Assembly (NCBI GenBank): GCA_046483285.1
Contig: JAWODN010000102.1
Location: 1-49,290, forward strand
From: CAYRTV01 sp046483285
GTDB lineage: Bacteria; Acidobacteriota; Aminicenantia; Aminicenantales; Aminicenantaceae
Length of the DNA stretch: 49,290 bases
Reading direction: 5' to 3'
Position numbers and translations under genes: made by a program. Position 1 is the stretch's first letter; each line of letters begins with the position of its first letter. The notes below the pieces were generated by a model. The model was not told the origin of the DNA, made no database searches, and saw only the letters and a list, made by a program, of their open reading frames with translations. Positions 14,827 through 22,630 of this stretch are shown here, piece by piece.

Positions 14827-16284
14827 TTAAAAAATCATCCGGAAACCGAGCATCAGTTTATGATGATCGGAGAAACTCCTTCCTTCTCCAATAGGAGCCC
14901 GAACTTCAAAGAAAACTGAACCGGCGAGAGTGAAGTTTTCTATAACATTCACCCCCACATTACCAATCAATTCGGCATCAGAATTCCGGTTTTCCTTCAC
15001 TTTGGTAGAGAAACCGGCGCCTCCGCCGAAATAGGCGGGTCCGGCATGCAGATTCAAGAGCATTTGCGCTTGGAAAATGGACTTCCACACATCCGAATTG
15101 GCGACAGAAAGTCCGCCGCCGCCGGTCATTAAGATATCAAGAGTGTCGGGAATGATCTCATAGACAAATCCCAGCCGGGCGGTGAGATAATTGCCGTGGC
15201 TGCCGCGGGCTAATTGCCAGCCGCCTTCACCGACGAAATGAAATCTTCTTTGAGTGACTTCCAATTCAATGCTGGCCGGTTCGGACACGGCACCGAAATC
15301 ATCAGTCACCACGGCTGTAACCATGTAAATACCGGGTTTGTCAAAGACTTTTTCCCACGTGAACGGTTTGGTTGAATCGGAATATGTATCAACAACATTT
15401 CCCGCCTCATCCGCGATTCTAAAATCGGCTTTGACCACTTCCCCGTCCGGGTCATAAGAGTTGCTGGCATCAAACGTGATGGGCCGTCCCACGTAATCCT
15501 CACAAGGAAGACATGACGACCACAGCTTGCAGACAGGGGGGAAATTGATGTAAACCTTGGCTTCGCAAGGATCCGTTGAAGCTAGACCTTCGGCGTTGAT
15601 CGCTTTTCCTTTTAAAGTGTATTCGCCGGGTGTTTCAAAACTGGTCTGCCACTTTGGTGAATCCGGAGTAAGGGACTTGGTGGTGATTTGATTTCCTTCC
15701 GGACCGATAACAGCGACTTCCATGGATTCCGCATGTTGAGAACCGCTCATATCCACCATAACGGGGTCATTGATATTCGCCTTGTTGGGATCAACCCGGA
15801 TATCGCACACAGCCGGAGGAATAACTTCTTCCACTTTAAGTAAGGCGATATTTCCGCAGGCGCGGGGGATGAAAAGGTGGTAATGCTTGAAGTCTTTTTC
15901 GACGGTAAATAAAAAGATAGGAATGGCTTGGCTGCCTGCCCACTCCAAATCTTCAACCACTTTTATTTTTCCTTGAGAACGGAAAAGCATAAATTCCATA
16001 TGATCGCCGACATTGAGCATGCCTTCTTCAAAATTTGATTCTCTTAATTGATCCAAAAACGCCAAATAGATATCACCATAACCAGCTGTATCCAGCCCGT
16101 ATTTGATGTCAGCGGCATACCGGTCTACCAATATCCGCATAACCTCTGAAGAAGGGATTTCAGCTTTGCATTGGACTAAAGGATAACGACCGATTTCTTT
16201 CAATTGCTTGGTTTGGGTAAAAGCGTTTGACGCAAAAAGCATTAAAACACATACGCCTATGGCTATACCTTTCTTATTATTCAT
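14827..16284 (-). CDS. Secreted PKD-domain protein with C-terminal barrel-like region
   Basis: A 485-residue exported protein. AAGGAGG lies four bases before the ATG at 16284, excluding the longer GTG/ATG starts. The signal peptide is MNNKKGIAIGVCVLMLFASNAFTQT. Residues about 25-150 form an unassigned N-terminal domain. Two PKD-like beta domains follow (CDIRVDPNKANINDPV...; and DASNSYDPDGEVVKADFRI... with DKPGIYMVTAVVTDDFGAVSEP). From about residue 345 alternating, glycine-rich beta strands end in the aromatic residue of HHKLMLGFRMIF, as in outer-membrane barrels. A surface or outer-membrane role, possibly glycan or peptidoglycan binding, is inferred. It has its own promoter and terminator. 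Confidence 0.8.
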   Translation of the reverse strand: MNNKKGIAIGVCVLMLFASNAFTQTKQLKEIGRYPLVQCKAEIPSSEVMRILVDRYAADIKYGLDTAGYGDIYLAFLDQLRESNFEEGMLNVGDHMEFMLFRSQGKIKVVEDLEWAGSQAIPIFLFTVEKDFKHYHLFIPRACGNIALLKVEEVIPPAVCDIRVDPNKANINDPVMVDMSGSQHAESMEVAVIGPEGNQITTKSLTPDSPKWQTSFETPGEYTLKGKAINAEGLASTDPCEAKVYINFPPVCKLWSSCLPCEDYVGRPITFDASNSYDPDGEVVKADFRIADEAGNVVDTYSDSTKPFTWEKVFDKPGIYMVTAVVTDDFGAVSEPASIELEVTQRRFHFVGEGGWQLARGSHGNYLTARLGFVYEIIPDTLDILMTGGGGLSVANSDVWKSIFQAQMLLNLHAGPAYFGGGAGFSTKVKENRNSDAELIGNVGVNVIENFTLAGSVFFEVRAPIGEGRSFSDHHKLMLGFRMIF

Positions 16285-16331
16285 TTTTCCTCCTTTATGA
16301 ACTCGCATGATTTTTTATCGTCCCTTATTAA

Positions 16332-16360
16332 ATTTTGTGCCATCTTTATGTATTTGTCAA
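16332..16360 (-). promoter_or_regulatory. Promoter of the PKD/barrel gene
   Basis: On the minus strand TTGACA (16360-16355), a 17-base spacer and CAAAAT (16337-16332) precede the gene by about 50 bases. The -35 is consensus and the spacing is ideal. Confidence 0.5.
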
Positions 16361-16376
16361 GGAAAAAGACTTAAAA

Positions 16377-17078
16377 TTAGCGGGCTTTATACCGGCTTGG
16401 TATTTGTTGACAAAAACAATCCACAATTGGAATGATTTTACCTGAGTCATGAGGATTCGCAGCCAAGGCCTTCCGATACAGGTGAGCGTCTTTGCTGTTG
16501 ATTTTCGCCATATCCTGAAATAGCTTGATCCCTGATTCAATATCGATTTCAGGATGGGCTTGTATTCCCCAGACCGGAGAATTTTCATAACGGAAGACGT
16601 GAACCCGGCAGGACGGAGTCGAAGCCAGAATGCGGAATCTGCCGTCCAAATTTATGACTTCGTCGAAATGAAGAGTGTATGCCTGAAAACGGCCTTTTTT
16701 CCCCAGCATTTCATTATCGGTGTTGATTTGTATGGAGCACCAACCCAATTCAGGCTGGGGGGATCTTTGCACATGAGCTGGTCCGGTTAATGCCAGGGCC
16801 AGAACCTGATGGCCGTAACAGCTTCCCAGCACAGGATAACCCTTCTCCACAATCTCCCGCACAAATTCGATTTCATCTTCTACCCAATCTTCCCTCTCCA
16901 TGATGGAAGCTTCAGAGCCGGTCAGGATGAAATGAGTGAATCCTTGTTTCAGGCCGGGAAACTGTTTTTTTTTAGCTTTAAAGCTGCGGCAAGGCCATGG
17001 CAAAAAACGGCTCCAGTGCGATACCGGATTGTAAATACGGGCTTGAATTGAATTGTCAATGACAGCAATTTTTTTCAT
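16377..17078 (-). CDS. Class I glutamine amidotransferase-like protein
   Basis: A 233-residue GATase1 fold protein like the stand-alone GMP synthase-like amidotransferases. The nucleophile elbow is GSCYGHQVLALAL (Cys near residue 92) and the catalytic His-Glu pair is in WGIQAHPEID near residue 174. The oxyanion side is HFILTGSEASIMERE. Such proteins release ammonia from glutamine or hydrolyse gamma-glutamyl compounds; no synthetase partner is adjacent, so the acceptor is unknown. The ATG has a distant GAGGAG. It lies upstream of the PKD gene and divergent from the ACT gene. Confidence 0.85.
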   Translation of the reverse strand: MKKIAVIDNSIQARIYNPVSHWSRFLPWPCRSFKAKKKQFPGLKQGFTHFILTGSEASIMEREDWVEDEIEFVREIVEKGYPVLGSCYGHQVLALALTGPAHVQRSPQPELGWCSIQINTDNEMLGKKGRFQAYTLHFDEVINLDGRFRILASTPSCRVHVFRYENSPVWGIQAHPEIDIESGIKLFQDMAKINSKDAHLYRKALAANPHDSGKIIPIVDCFCQQIPSRYKAR

Positions 17079-17164
17079 GATGTTTCTGGCTCCTCATTCC
17101 CTCAGCTGTGCTTGGCACATGATTGATTCCATAAAAAACGGCTGTATTTTTTCTTTCCCTTCGA

Positions 17165-17327
17165 TATACCAGCCCGCCCGGACCATTTTTTTACCCTTTG
17201 GGCGGGCCGGGTCTCACCGCATCTTCCGGCTTGCGGCTCGTCGTAGTGAAATGCCACAACTTCCTCGCCGCAATCCGGAATCTGCAGCAATCCCGGCCCG
17301 TGAATAAGCCAGGATAAGGTATAGGTC
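17165..17327. repeat. Truncated family A copy with family B end
   Basis: The 368-base divergent gap between the amidotransferase and ACT genes contains TTTTTTTACCCTTTGGGCGG followed by GCCGGGTCTCACCGCATCT, matching the middle of family A, and then CTGCAGCAATCCCGGCCCGT and GAATAAGCCAGGATA, matching its right end. It finishes with AAGGTATAGGTCAGG, an inverted family B end. The left third of family A is missing. The rest of the gap holds the ACT promoter. Confidence 0.65.
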
Positions 17328-17413
17328 AGGATATACAAAATTTAATTCAAAATGGCAACTGAAACTTTTCTCTGTATTAAAAAAAACAACCCTTTTTTTT
17401 CTTGGAGTTAATC

Positions 17414-17422
17414 TGGTATAAT
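17414..17422 (+). promoter_or_regulatory. Extended -10 promoter of the ACT-domain gene
   Basis: TGGTATAAT gives a consensus TATAAT with the upstream TG of an extended -10 box, 25 bases before the GTG start. There is no good -35, only a T-rich stretch, as expected for an extended -10 site. Confidence 0.6.
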
Positions 17423-17446
17423 CCCCATGTTTGAGGAGGTGAGCTG

Positions 17447-17839
17447 GTGAAGATAAAGACTGAAACCCAACTAAAGGTCACAACTCCCAATGAACCCGGA
17501 ATTCTAGGCCGGGTATTGGGGACTTTGGCTAATGCGGGAATTAATTTAAAAGCGCTGAACGCGATTTCGAATGACAACAATGGATATTTTCATCTCCTCA
17601 CATCAGACAATACCAAAGCGGAAAAATGCCTGATAGCTCTGGGTTATGATGTGAAATCCGACTCTGTTCTCACCGTTTTAACGGAAGACCGGATCGGAGC
17701 AGGCGCAGAAATTGGGGCGCTGTTGGGCAATGCTGTTTTGGATGTTGAATATTGTTACGGCTCCTCATCCGGCGTGGGCAAAGTGCTCCTTGTTTTCAAG
17801 ACGAATAACAATAAAAAAGCCATGGACACCCTCTCATGA
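17447..17839 (+). CDS. Tandem ACT-domain protein
   Basis: A 130-residue cytoplasmic protein built of two ACT folds. The first (residues 6-65) contains KVTTPNEPGILGRVLGTLANAGINLKAL, the classic ligand-binding turn. The second (about 70-130) contains GAGAEIGALLGNAVLDVEYCYGSS and VLLVFKTNNNKKAMDTL. Stand-alone ACT pairs usually sense amino acids; the ligand and target are unknown. Translation starts at GTG 17447: GAGGAGGTGAG lies just upstream. It is monocistronic, with an extended -10 promoter, and converges with the glycan operon. Confidence 0.85.
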   Translation: MKIKTETQLKVTTPNEPGILGRVLGTLANAGINLKALNAISNDNNGYFHLLTSDNTKAEKCLIALGYDVKSDSVLTVLTEDRIGAGAEIGALLGNAVLDVEYCYGSSSGVGKVLLVFKTNNNKKAMDTLS

Positions 17840-17929
17840 ATCCATCCTTGCTGGGACTCCTTTTATGCCGGTGCTTTGCCTGAGAAAATGGGTCAAAGAG
17901 TCTGCTGCGGAGGAAGGGGCAATCCGGGT

Positions 17930-19324
17930 CTAATCCGGGAATTGATTTTCGAACCGGTATTGCTTTAATAAGCCCAGGAAATGTTTCTTAACCTTCTGAA
18001 TAAAGATATTTTTGGTGAAATCTTTTCCCCGATTGAATGAATTCCTGGATAATTCTTTTCTCCGTTCTTGGTTTTTGATCAGCCCCAGGGTGAATTCCAT
18101 CGCTTCTTTCCCGGTGATAAAAAACTGCCCGTTTTGACCGTCTTCAATAATTTCTTTTTGTCCTCCGCCTTTAAAAACAACCGGCACGCAGCCATTCTGC
18201 ATAGCTTCGACGGTGGTCATGCCGAAGTGCTCTATTCTTTCCGGATGAGACTGATCTAAACCGCTGAAATGCCAGAATATGGCGGCGGACCGATAAAGCT
18301 CCGTCAATTTCCCGATAGGCACATTGACCAGCACATCGATATCCCTCTTCCCCAGCGCCGCCATTCTTTTCACTCCATCTAAATACGGATTATCCCGGAT
18401 ACTGCCCCCGGCCAGGACCAGCCGCCAGGATTTCATCTGATCCGGGTGGTTTTGTTTCATCTGCAAGAAAACCCGAACCATTTCCTGCTGCTGCTTGATT
18501 CCGCCGGGTTCAAAGCGTGAAACGGATAATATCCAGTTTTTTTTCATTGAAGGGAATGTCAAGGGCTGGGTATCCACCGGAGGATAAATATGAACATGTG
18601 GATCCAATTGCCAGCGTTTTCTGATCCATTCCGCTGTGTATTGACTATTAAATATAATATGAGAATAGCTGTCGACATGAAAAAAACGGGACCGTTCCCT
18701 TTCCGGGAAATGACAAACGAATTCAGAGGTATTGGCCAAGGGATAAACCATTTCCAGCATACAGTTATTGACGAAAAAATCATAATTTCCGCTTTCCCGA
18801 CTGATGGCATGAAATGGATTTTCCCCCCTCAGATCGACTTCTCCCGCATCGAAAATTTCTTTTTCAGGGTGCCGGCTTTCAAAATACGGGAGAGGAATGA
18901 ATTTTGTCCGGCAGCGGCTGAGATCAATATCATACCATTTTTTCAGGGTTTTCAATTCAACAGGCTGATGGCCGATAAATGTTATGTCAAAATCATTCTG
19001 CAGGGCATTTGCTATGGTGCATCCGTATTTCTGAGCTCCCCCCACAAAATGAAAAGCGTTATCATAAATTCCCATTCTGGGTTTCCGGGCAGCCAGCGAG
19101 GATTCCAGGCGCATAATCAGGTTATAGGCGGATTGCAGGCCAAATCTTTTTTTTATAATGGGGACAGCCTGTTTCAGAACAGTTTCGGCGCTTTCCGGAT
19201 TTTTCTTTATGGAAATAAAGATTTGCGCATTAAGGTCCTCCCAAATCTTATCCTGCCGGTTTTGGAGGATATCGGAGTTTACAGTTTTTTCCAGATCTAA
19301 AAGCAGTCCCTCCAGCTTTTTCAT
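17930..19324 (-). CDS. GT4-like glycosyltransferase, last gene of the glycan operon
   Basis: A 464-residue retaining glycosyltransferase of GT-B fold. A helical N-terminal region of about 80 residues precedes the donor/acceptor domains. FHFVGGAQKYGCTIANAL is the acceptor-side glycine loop, ILSVSRFEPGGIKQQQEMV the start of the donor domain, and EHFGMTTVEAMQNGCVPVVF the EX7E motif. The layout resembles ALG11-type mannosyltransferases, but the sugar is not determinable. It probably acts on a lipid-linked glycan at the cytoplasmic face. The start overlaps the previous stop by four bases (ATGA). Confidence 0.88.
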   Translation of the reverse strand: MKKLEGLLLDLEKTVNSDILQNRQDKIWEDLNAQIFISIKKNPESAETVLKQAVPIIKKRFGLQSAYNLIMRLESSLAARKPRMGIYDNAFHFVGGAQKYGCTIANALQNDFDITFIGHQPVELKTLKKWYDIDLSRCRTKFIPLPYFESRHPEKEIFDAGEVDLRGENPFHAISRESGNYDFFVNNCMLEMVYPLANTSEFVCHFPERERSRFFHVDSYSHIIFNSQYTAEWIRKRWQLDPHVHIYPPVDTQPLTFPSMKKNWILSVSRFEPGGIKQQQEMVRVFLQMKQNHPDQMKSWRLVLAGGSIRDNPYLDGVKRMAALGKRDIDVLVNVPIGKLTELYRSAAIFWHFSGLDQSHPERIEHFGMTTVEAMQNGCVPVVFKGGGQKEIIEDGQNGQFFITGKEAMEFTLGLIKNQERRKELSRNSFNRGKDFTKNIFIQKVKKHFLGLLKQYRFENQFPD

Positions 19325-19848
19325 TCCGGCTTCTCTTGATCTTTTTTAGGAAAACGCATCTTTAAAAACTCCTCATAGATGTCTTGCTGTTCCTGTTGTG
19401 TTTTTTGTATCTGTTCCTCCAGGCGGTTGAGCCGGTCTTTTACTTTTTGCAAGGTCAGAATAACGGCAAGATTATAGGGAACGGTTTCGCGGACGACTTG
19501 ATTCTGGCGGTCTATATTATCCCGGAAGTATTTTTGCAGACATAAACTTAAGAAGGGATTTTTAATATTGCGCCAGGCATTGCGGCTGAATTCTATAAGC
19601 CGGTCTTTCCATCCCAGTTCCTCCGGCGGTGATATTTTTTTGAGACAACCGGAATTATATTCCAAGTTTTCAAAGCGGGTCCAGATTTCCTTTTCCAGGC
19701 CGTCAAAACCCATTTCCCAGATGCCCGCTTCCCTTTCGATGGGATGTCCGGCTAATTCCTCGATGGATAAGGCTGAGTTTCTCTGAGTCTCCAGTTTTCC
19801 TTTCCACTCACGCAAATGATCTTTCAATGGATGGACAGGCTGTCTCAT
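19321..19848 (-). CDS. Unknown coiled-coil protein of the glycan operon
   Basis: A 175-residue protein that I cannot assign to a family. The start at 19848 is fixed by AAGGAGG five bases upstream and by the ATGA overlap with the preceding glycosyltransferase; the frame open further upstream is not used. Features are an acidic middle, then AWRNIKNPFLSLCLQKYFRDNIDRQNQVVRETVPYNLAVILTL and a C-terminal coiled coil (KVKDRLNRLEEQIQKTQQEQQDIYEEFL). The amphipathic segment before DNIDRQNQVV resembles the helical linkers seen in polysaccharide methyltransferases and glycosyltransferases. It may be a membrane-associated scaffold or length-setting partner; this is inference. Confidence 0.72.
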   Translation of the reverse strand: MRQPVHPLKDHLREWKGKLETQRNSALSIEELAGHPIEREAGIWEMGFDGLEKEIWTRFENLEYNSGCLKKISPPEELGWKDRLIEFSRNAWRNIKNPFLSLCLQKYFRDNIDRQNQVVRETVPYNLAVILTLQKVKDRLNRLEEQIQKTQQEQQDIYEEFLKMRFPKKDQEKPE

Positions 19849-21035
19849 TTTTCCCCTCCTTGCGCATGAACCCATTGTATGAATCCGGCGTATTCCCGGC
19901 TGCATTTTTCTATGGAGCATTCCTGTTTGACGTACCGGGCGGCTTCTCTTCCCACCGAACTTCGGAAATCATCATCCCGGATCAGAGCCTCCACAAACCG
20001 TTTTATCAGCTCTTCTTCATCGATACCGGGAGGGATTTTGATGACGGAATAATCAGGAAACTCCGCATAAGATCCATAATCGCTGACCAGCACCGGCCGG
20101 CCGTAGCCCATCATTCTGATTAAAGAACCCGAACTTTCTCCCATGGTGGGGTATCTTAAGTTGATGCAAATATCCGAAGCATATATGAACCCTTCCAGAC
20201 TGGTCAGATTTAAATGCCCCAGTTTCAGCAGAGGCGGACAAGAATGTGGGCGGCAGTTGTCCAGAATACCTCCCCGGTCCTTTCCGGCAACGGCAAATTT
20301 GTATGATAAATTTTTTATCCGGGAAAGCGCCGCCAGAATTTTCTCATATCTTTTATTCCTGTTGATGAATCCGGCTGAAGCAATCAATGTTTCTCCTGGG
20401 GCGATCCCCAGTTCAGACCGGATTTTACTCCGGTCGAATGATTTGAGAACATGACCGTGATGGGGAATTTTTTTAACCGGCCTGCTTGTTTTTTGCTCAA
20501 TTCTCCTCTTAACAAATTCTGAATGGACGATCAAACCTTTGGCGCAGGACAGAATTTCTTCGTTGAGAGGATAGATCAGTGACTCCTCTTTCTCCCAAAT
20601 AGGATGGGGTTCACGGCGGAGGATGCTTTGGGCGATCTTTTCTCCATCTTTTCCGTAATGTTTGATCAAAAGCCTGCGGTAGGCATCAAAATCCCCGTCG
20701 GCATCATATTTTTCCGCGTAAAATCCCTGCAGCACATAGTCATGCAAAACCACGATTCCCGGATTTTTCAATAACGCCCGCCGGATATACGCATGTGCCG
20801 TATAATCATTCCCCATATGATAAAGAATTTCATCATAATCGTCCGGGTTGAAAGATTCCTCCTGATAAGGAATAACATCAAATCCACTTAATACATTTTC
20901 ACGAAAATCAGAAGTGTTTTTATCCACAAAAATATCAATTTCCAAATGTTTGGATAAATCCGGAAGCAGCTCTTCGGAATAGTCCGCCACCCCGGTTTTA
21001 ACCGGATTGAGGGGTGAAAAATAAGCGATTTTCAT
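19845..21035 (-). CDS. GT4 family glycosyltransferase
   Basis: A 396-residue GT-B glycosyltransferase. The N-terminus MKIAYFSPLNPVKTGVADYSEELL is the standard GT4 opening. The donor domain begins ETLIASAGFINRNKRYEKIL and ends with GESSGSLIRMMGYGRPVLVSDYGSYAEFPD, where the first Glu of the usual EX7E pair is in GESSGS. HDYVLQGFY is an acceptor-side block. The start at 21035 is one base after the preceding stop, behind a GGGGGGAAAT tract. It is translationally coupled on both sides. Confidence 0.9.
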   Translation of the reverse strand: MKIAYFSPLNPVKTGVADYSEELLPDLSKHLEIDIFVDKNTSDFRENVLSGFDVIPYQEESFNPDDYDEILYHMGNDYTAHAYIRRALLKNPGIVVLHDYVLQGFYAEKYDADGDFDAYRRLLIKHYGKDGEKIAQSILRREPHPIWEKEESLIYPLNEEILSCAKGLIVHSEFVKRRIEQKTSRPVKKIPHHGHVLKSFDRSKIRSELGIAPGETLIASAGFINRNKRYEKILAALSRIKNLSYKFAVAGKDRGGILDNCRPHSCPPLLKLGHLNLTSLEGFIYASDICINLRYPTMGESSGSLIRMMGYGRPVLVSDYGSYAEFPDYSVIKIPPGIDEEELIKRFVEALIRDDDFRSSVGREAARYVKQECSIEKCSREYAGFIQWVHAQGGEK

Positions 21036-21036
21036 T

Positions 21037-22158
21037 TCATTTCCCCCCAATCAAAGCATCGATCACATGATCCCAGTTGATACCTTTGACTCTCCGGTAC
21101 CCGGATTCCCCGAAGAGGCGGCATTTGTCCGTATCAAAAAATAAAGATTCCACTTTTTCTGCATCCGCTTTTCCGCCCAAATCAGACAACACGATGCCGC
21201 TGACCTCATCTTGAACAAACTCCAGGGGGCCTCCGGAATCATGAGCCGTCACCACCGGTTTTTTAGAGAGAAACCCCTCCAGGGTGACATACCCGTAATC
21301 TTCGTCCAAAGGAGCGAAATAGACCATGCGGCAGTTCGCGTAGAGCTTGAGAAGTTCGTCATCCGGAACAAACCCCAAAAAATCAATCCGGTCATGTAAA
21401 TCTAAATCCGATGCTATTTTTTTCAGCCGGTTCATATCCGGGCCGGTTCCGGCGATCTTTCCTTTGATTCTCCGGTCACACTGCTTGAGGATGCGCAGGA
21501 ATACATCCACACGTTTGAGTTCATCCAGGCGGCCCACAGACAAAATGAAATCCTGATAGTCTTGACAAAAATAACGTCCGGACAGCGGCGGCGGGTGATA
21601 AAGCGGAACGGCGTTTATAGAATTAAATGTCTTCAGCCGCTCAGCGGTGTTCCGGGCGTTGGTGTAAATCCTGGGGTATGACCGGAGAGCCCGGGTGTCC
21701 ATGTTCACCAGTTTTTTACGGAAACGCATGTCTGTTTTGCTGTGAGGATTGAAGCCGGAATAAGGAGTGTGGAGCAGGTCGTACATTTGGCGGTACTGAT
21801 GAATCAGCCAAAGAACTTTATTCGGATGCCGGATGAAATAAGAAGGGAACTTTGTGGAAATGACCAAGTCAATTTTTTTCCCGTTGGATTCACTCAGGTC
21901 CAGGAGGCTCCATATCTGCATGCTTTTGAGCAATTGCTCCCGGGGATACCATTTATAGGGAATATTTATCAGTTCCACTTCGAATCCTTTCACCCTCAGT
22001 TGTTTTACCAAAGAATTCACGTGGGTTTCTGCTCCTCCTGAAAAAAAGGGGACCTGGGCGGCGCACACAGCGATGGTTTTTACAGGGCCGGAGGCGTTTC
22101 TTTCGCCGATTCTATTGGAAAGGTTTTTCAGGACTTGTCGAATTCTTTTCTTCTTCAT
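21037..22158 (-). CDS. GT4 family glycosyltransferase
   Basis: A 373-residue GT-B enzyme. VPFFSGGAETHVNSLVKQLRVKGFEVELI is the N-terminal domain start and FILSVGRLDELKRVDVFLR the donor-domain start. GTGPDMNRL is the loop typical of nucleotide-sugar binding, and EDYGYVTLEGFLSKKPVVTAHDSGGP holds the EX7E motif. It overlaps the small upstream gene by 47 bases. An AGGGCAGGGGAG tract runs directly up to the ATG. A basic stretch at the N-terminus (KKKRIRQVLKNLSNRIGERN) may bind the membrane surface. Confidence 0.9.
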   Translation of the reverse strand: MKKKRIRQVLKNLSNRIGERNASGPVKTIAVCAAQVPFFSGGAETHVNSLVKQLRVKGFEVELINIPYKWYPREQLLKSMQIWSLLDLSESNGKKIDLVISTKFPSYFIRHPNKVLWLIHQYRQMYDLLHTPYSGFNPHSKTDMRFRKKLVNMDTRALRSYPRIYTNARNTAERLKTFNSINAVPLYHPPPLSGRYFCQDYQDFILSVGRLDELKRVDVFLRILKQCDRRIKGKIAGTGPDMNRLKKIASDLDLHDRIDFLGFVPDDELLKLYANCRMVYFAPLDEDYGYVTLEGFLSKKPVVTAHDSGGPLEFVQDEVSGIVLSDLGGKADAEKVESLFFDTDKCRLFGESGYRRVKGINWDHVIDALIGGK

Positions 22159-22459
22159 CTCCCCTGCCCTTGCTGGTTTGGGTCTGTTGGCAAATCTGAT
22201 TTTTCAAGCTTTGGATTTCATGGAGAAATCGCAGATTTATATCTTTTTGGTTATCCAGGACCGGCTGAATAATCAATTCGATTTCGTTTTTTAATTTACT
22301 CCTGAAGAAATGAATCATTTTCCGCATTAAAAAACCCCGGTTCGATTGATGAAGATGAAAATGACTTTGATGGATTTTATCACTCATAATACGGAACTGA
22401 TCCTTTTGCAGCTCCCTGTGAATATCATTGATTTTTTTTAGTATTTGCTGCCGATCCAT
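22112..22459 (-). CDS. Small helical protein, first gene of the glycan operon
   Basis: A 115-residue protein of unknown family, predicted to be nearly all helix. It begins MDRQQILKKINDIHRELQK, then GFLMRKMIHFFRSKLKNEIELIIQPVLDNQKDINLRFLHEIQSL and a Gln/Thr/Glu-rich tail. The FFRSK...IIQPVLDNQKDIN block recalls the linker helix before coiled coils in O-antigen methyltransferases and resembles the KNPFLSLCLQKYFRDNIDRQN part of the protein at 19321-19848. GGAGG lies eight bases before the ATG, and a near-consensus promoter sits upstream. It overlaps the first glycosyltransferase by 47 bases in another frame. Confidence 0.7.
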   Translation of the reverse strand: MDRQQILKKINDIHRELQKDQFRIMSDKIHQSHFHLHQSNRGFLMRKMIHFFRSKLKNEIELIIQPVLDNQKDINLRFLHEIQSLKNQICQQTQTSKGRGDEEEKNSTSPEKPFQ

Positions 22460-22517
22460 TTATCCGGCCTCCGCCCCCGGCATGTTCCACGTCCAGGTCA
22501 ATTTTAGGATTGGAAGA

Positions 22518-22547
22518 ATTATAACCGGCGCGTCAGTTCACTGTCAA
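22518..22547 (-). promoter_or_regulatory. Strong promoter of the glycan operon
   Basis: On the minus strand a perfect TTGACA (22547-22542) and a perfect TATAAT (22523-22518) are separated by 18 bases. Transcription would start about 52 bases before the first gene and read all five overlapping genes to 17930. Confidence 0.75.
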
Positions 22548-22580
22548 ATAACGCACCGCCTGTTTTTTTTCAGTTATCAC

Positions 22581-22610
22581 TTGACTTAATGCCTAAGTTC
22601 GGTGTAAACG
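22581..22610 (+). promoter_or_regulatory. Possible promoter of the first OPT gene
   Basis: TTGACT, an 18-base spacer and TAAACG lie 21 bases before the ATG at 22631. The -10 is weak. It is divergent from the strong glycan operon promoter 35 bases away. Confidence 0.3.
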
Positions 22611-22630
22611 AAACTCTCAGAGAGGGAAAC

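Noticed and set aside
22460..22630. Possible riboswitch upstream of the first OPT gene
   Set aside because: No known riboswitch core could be recognised; the gap is explained by two divergent promoters.
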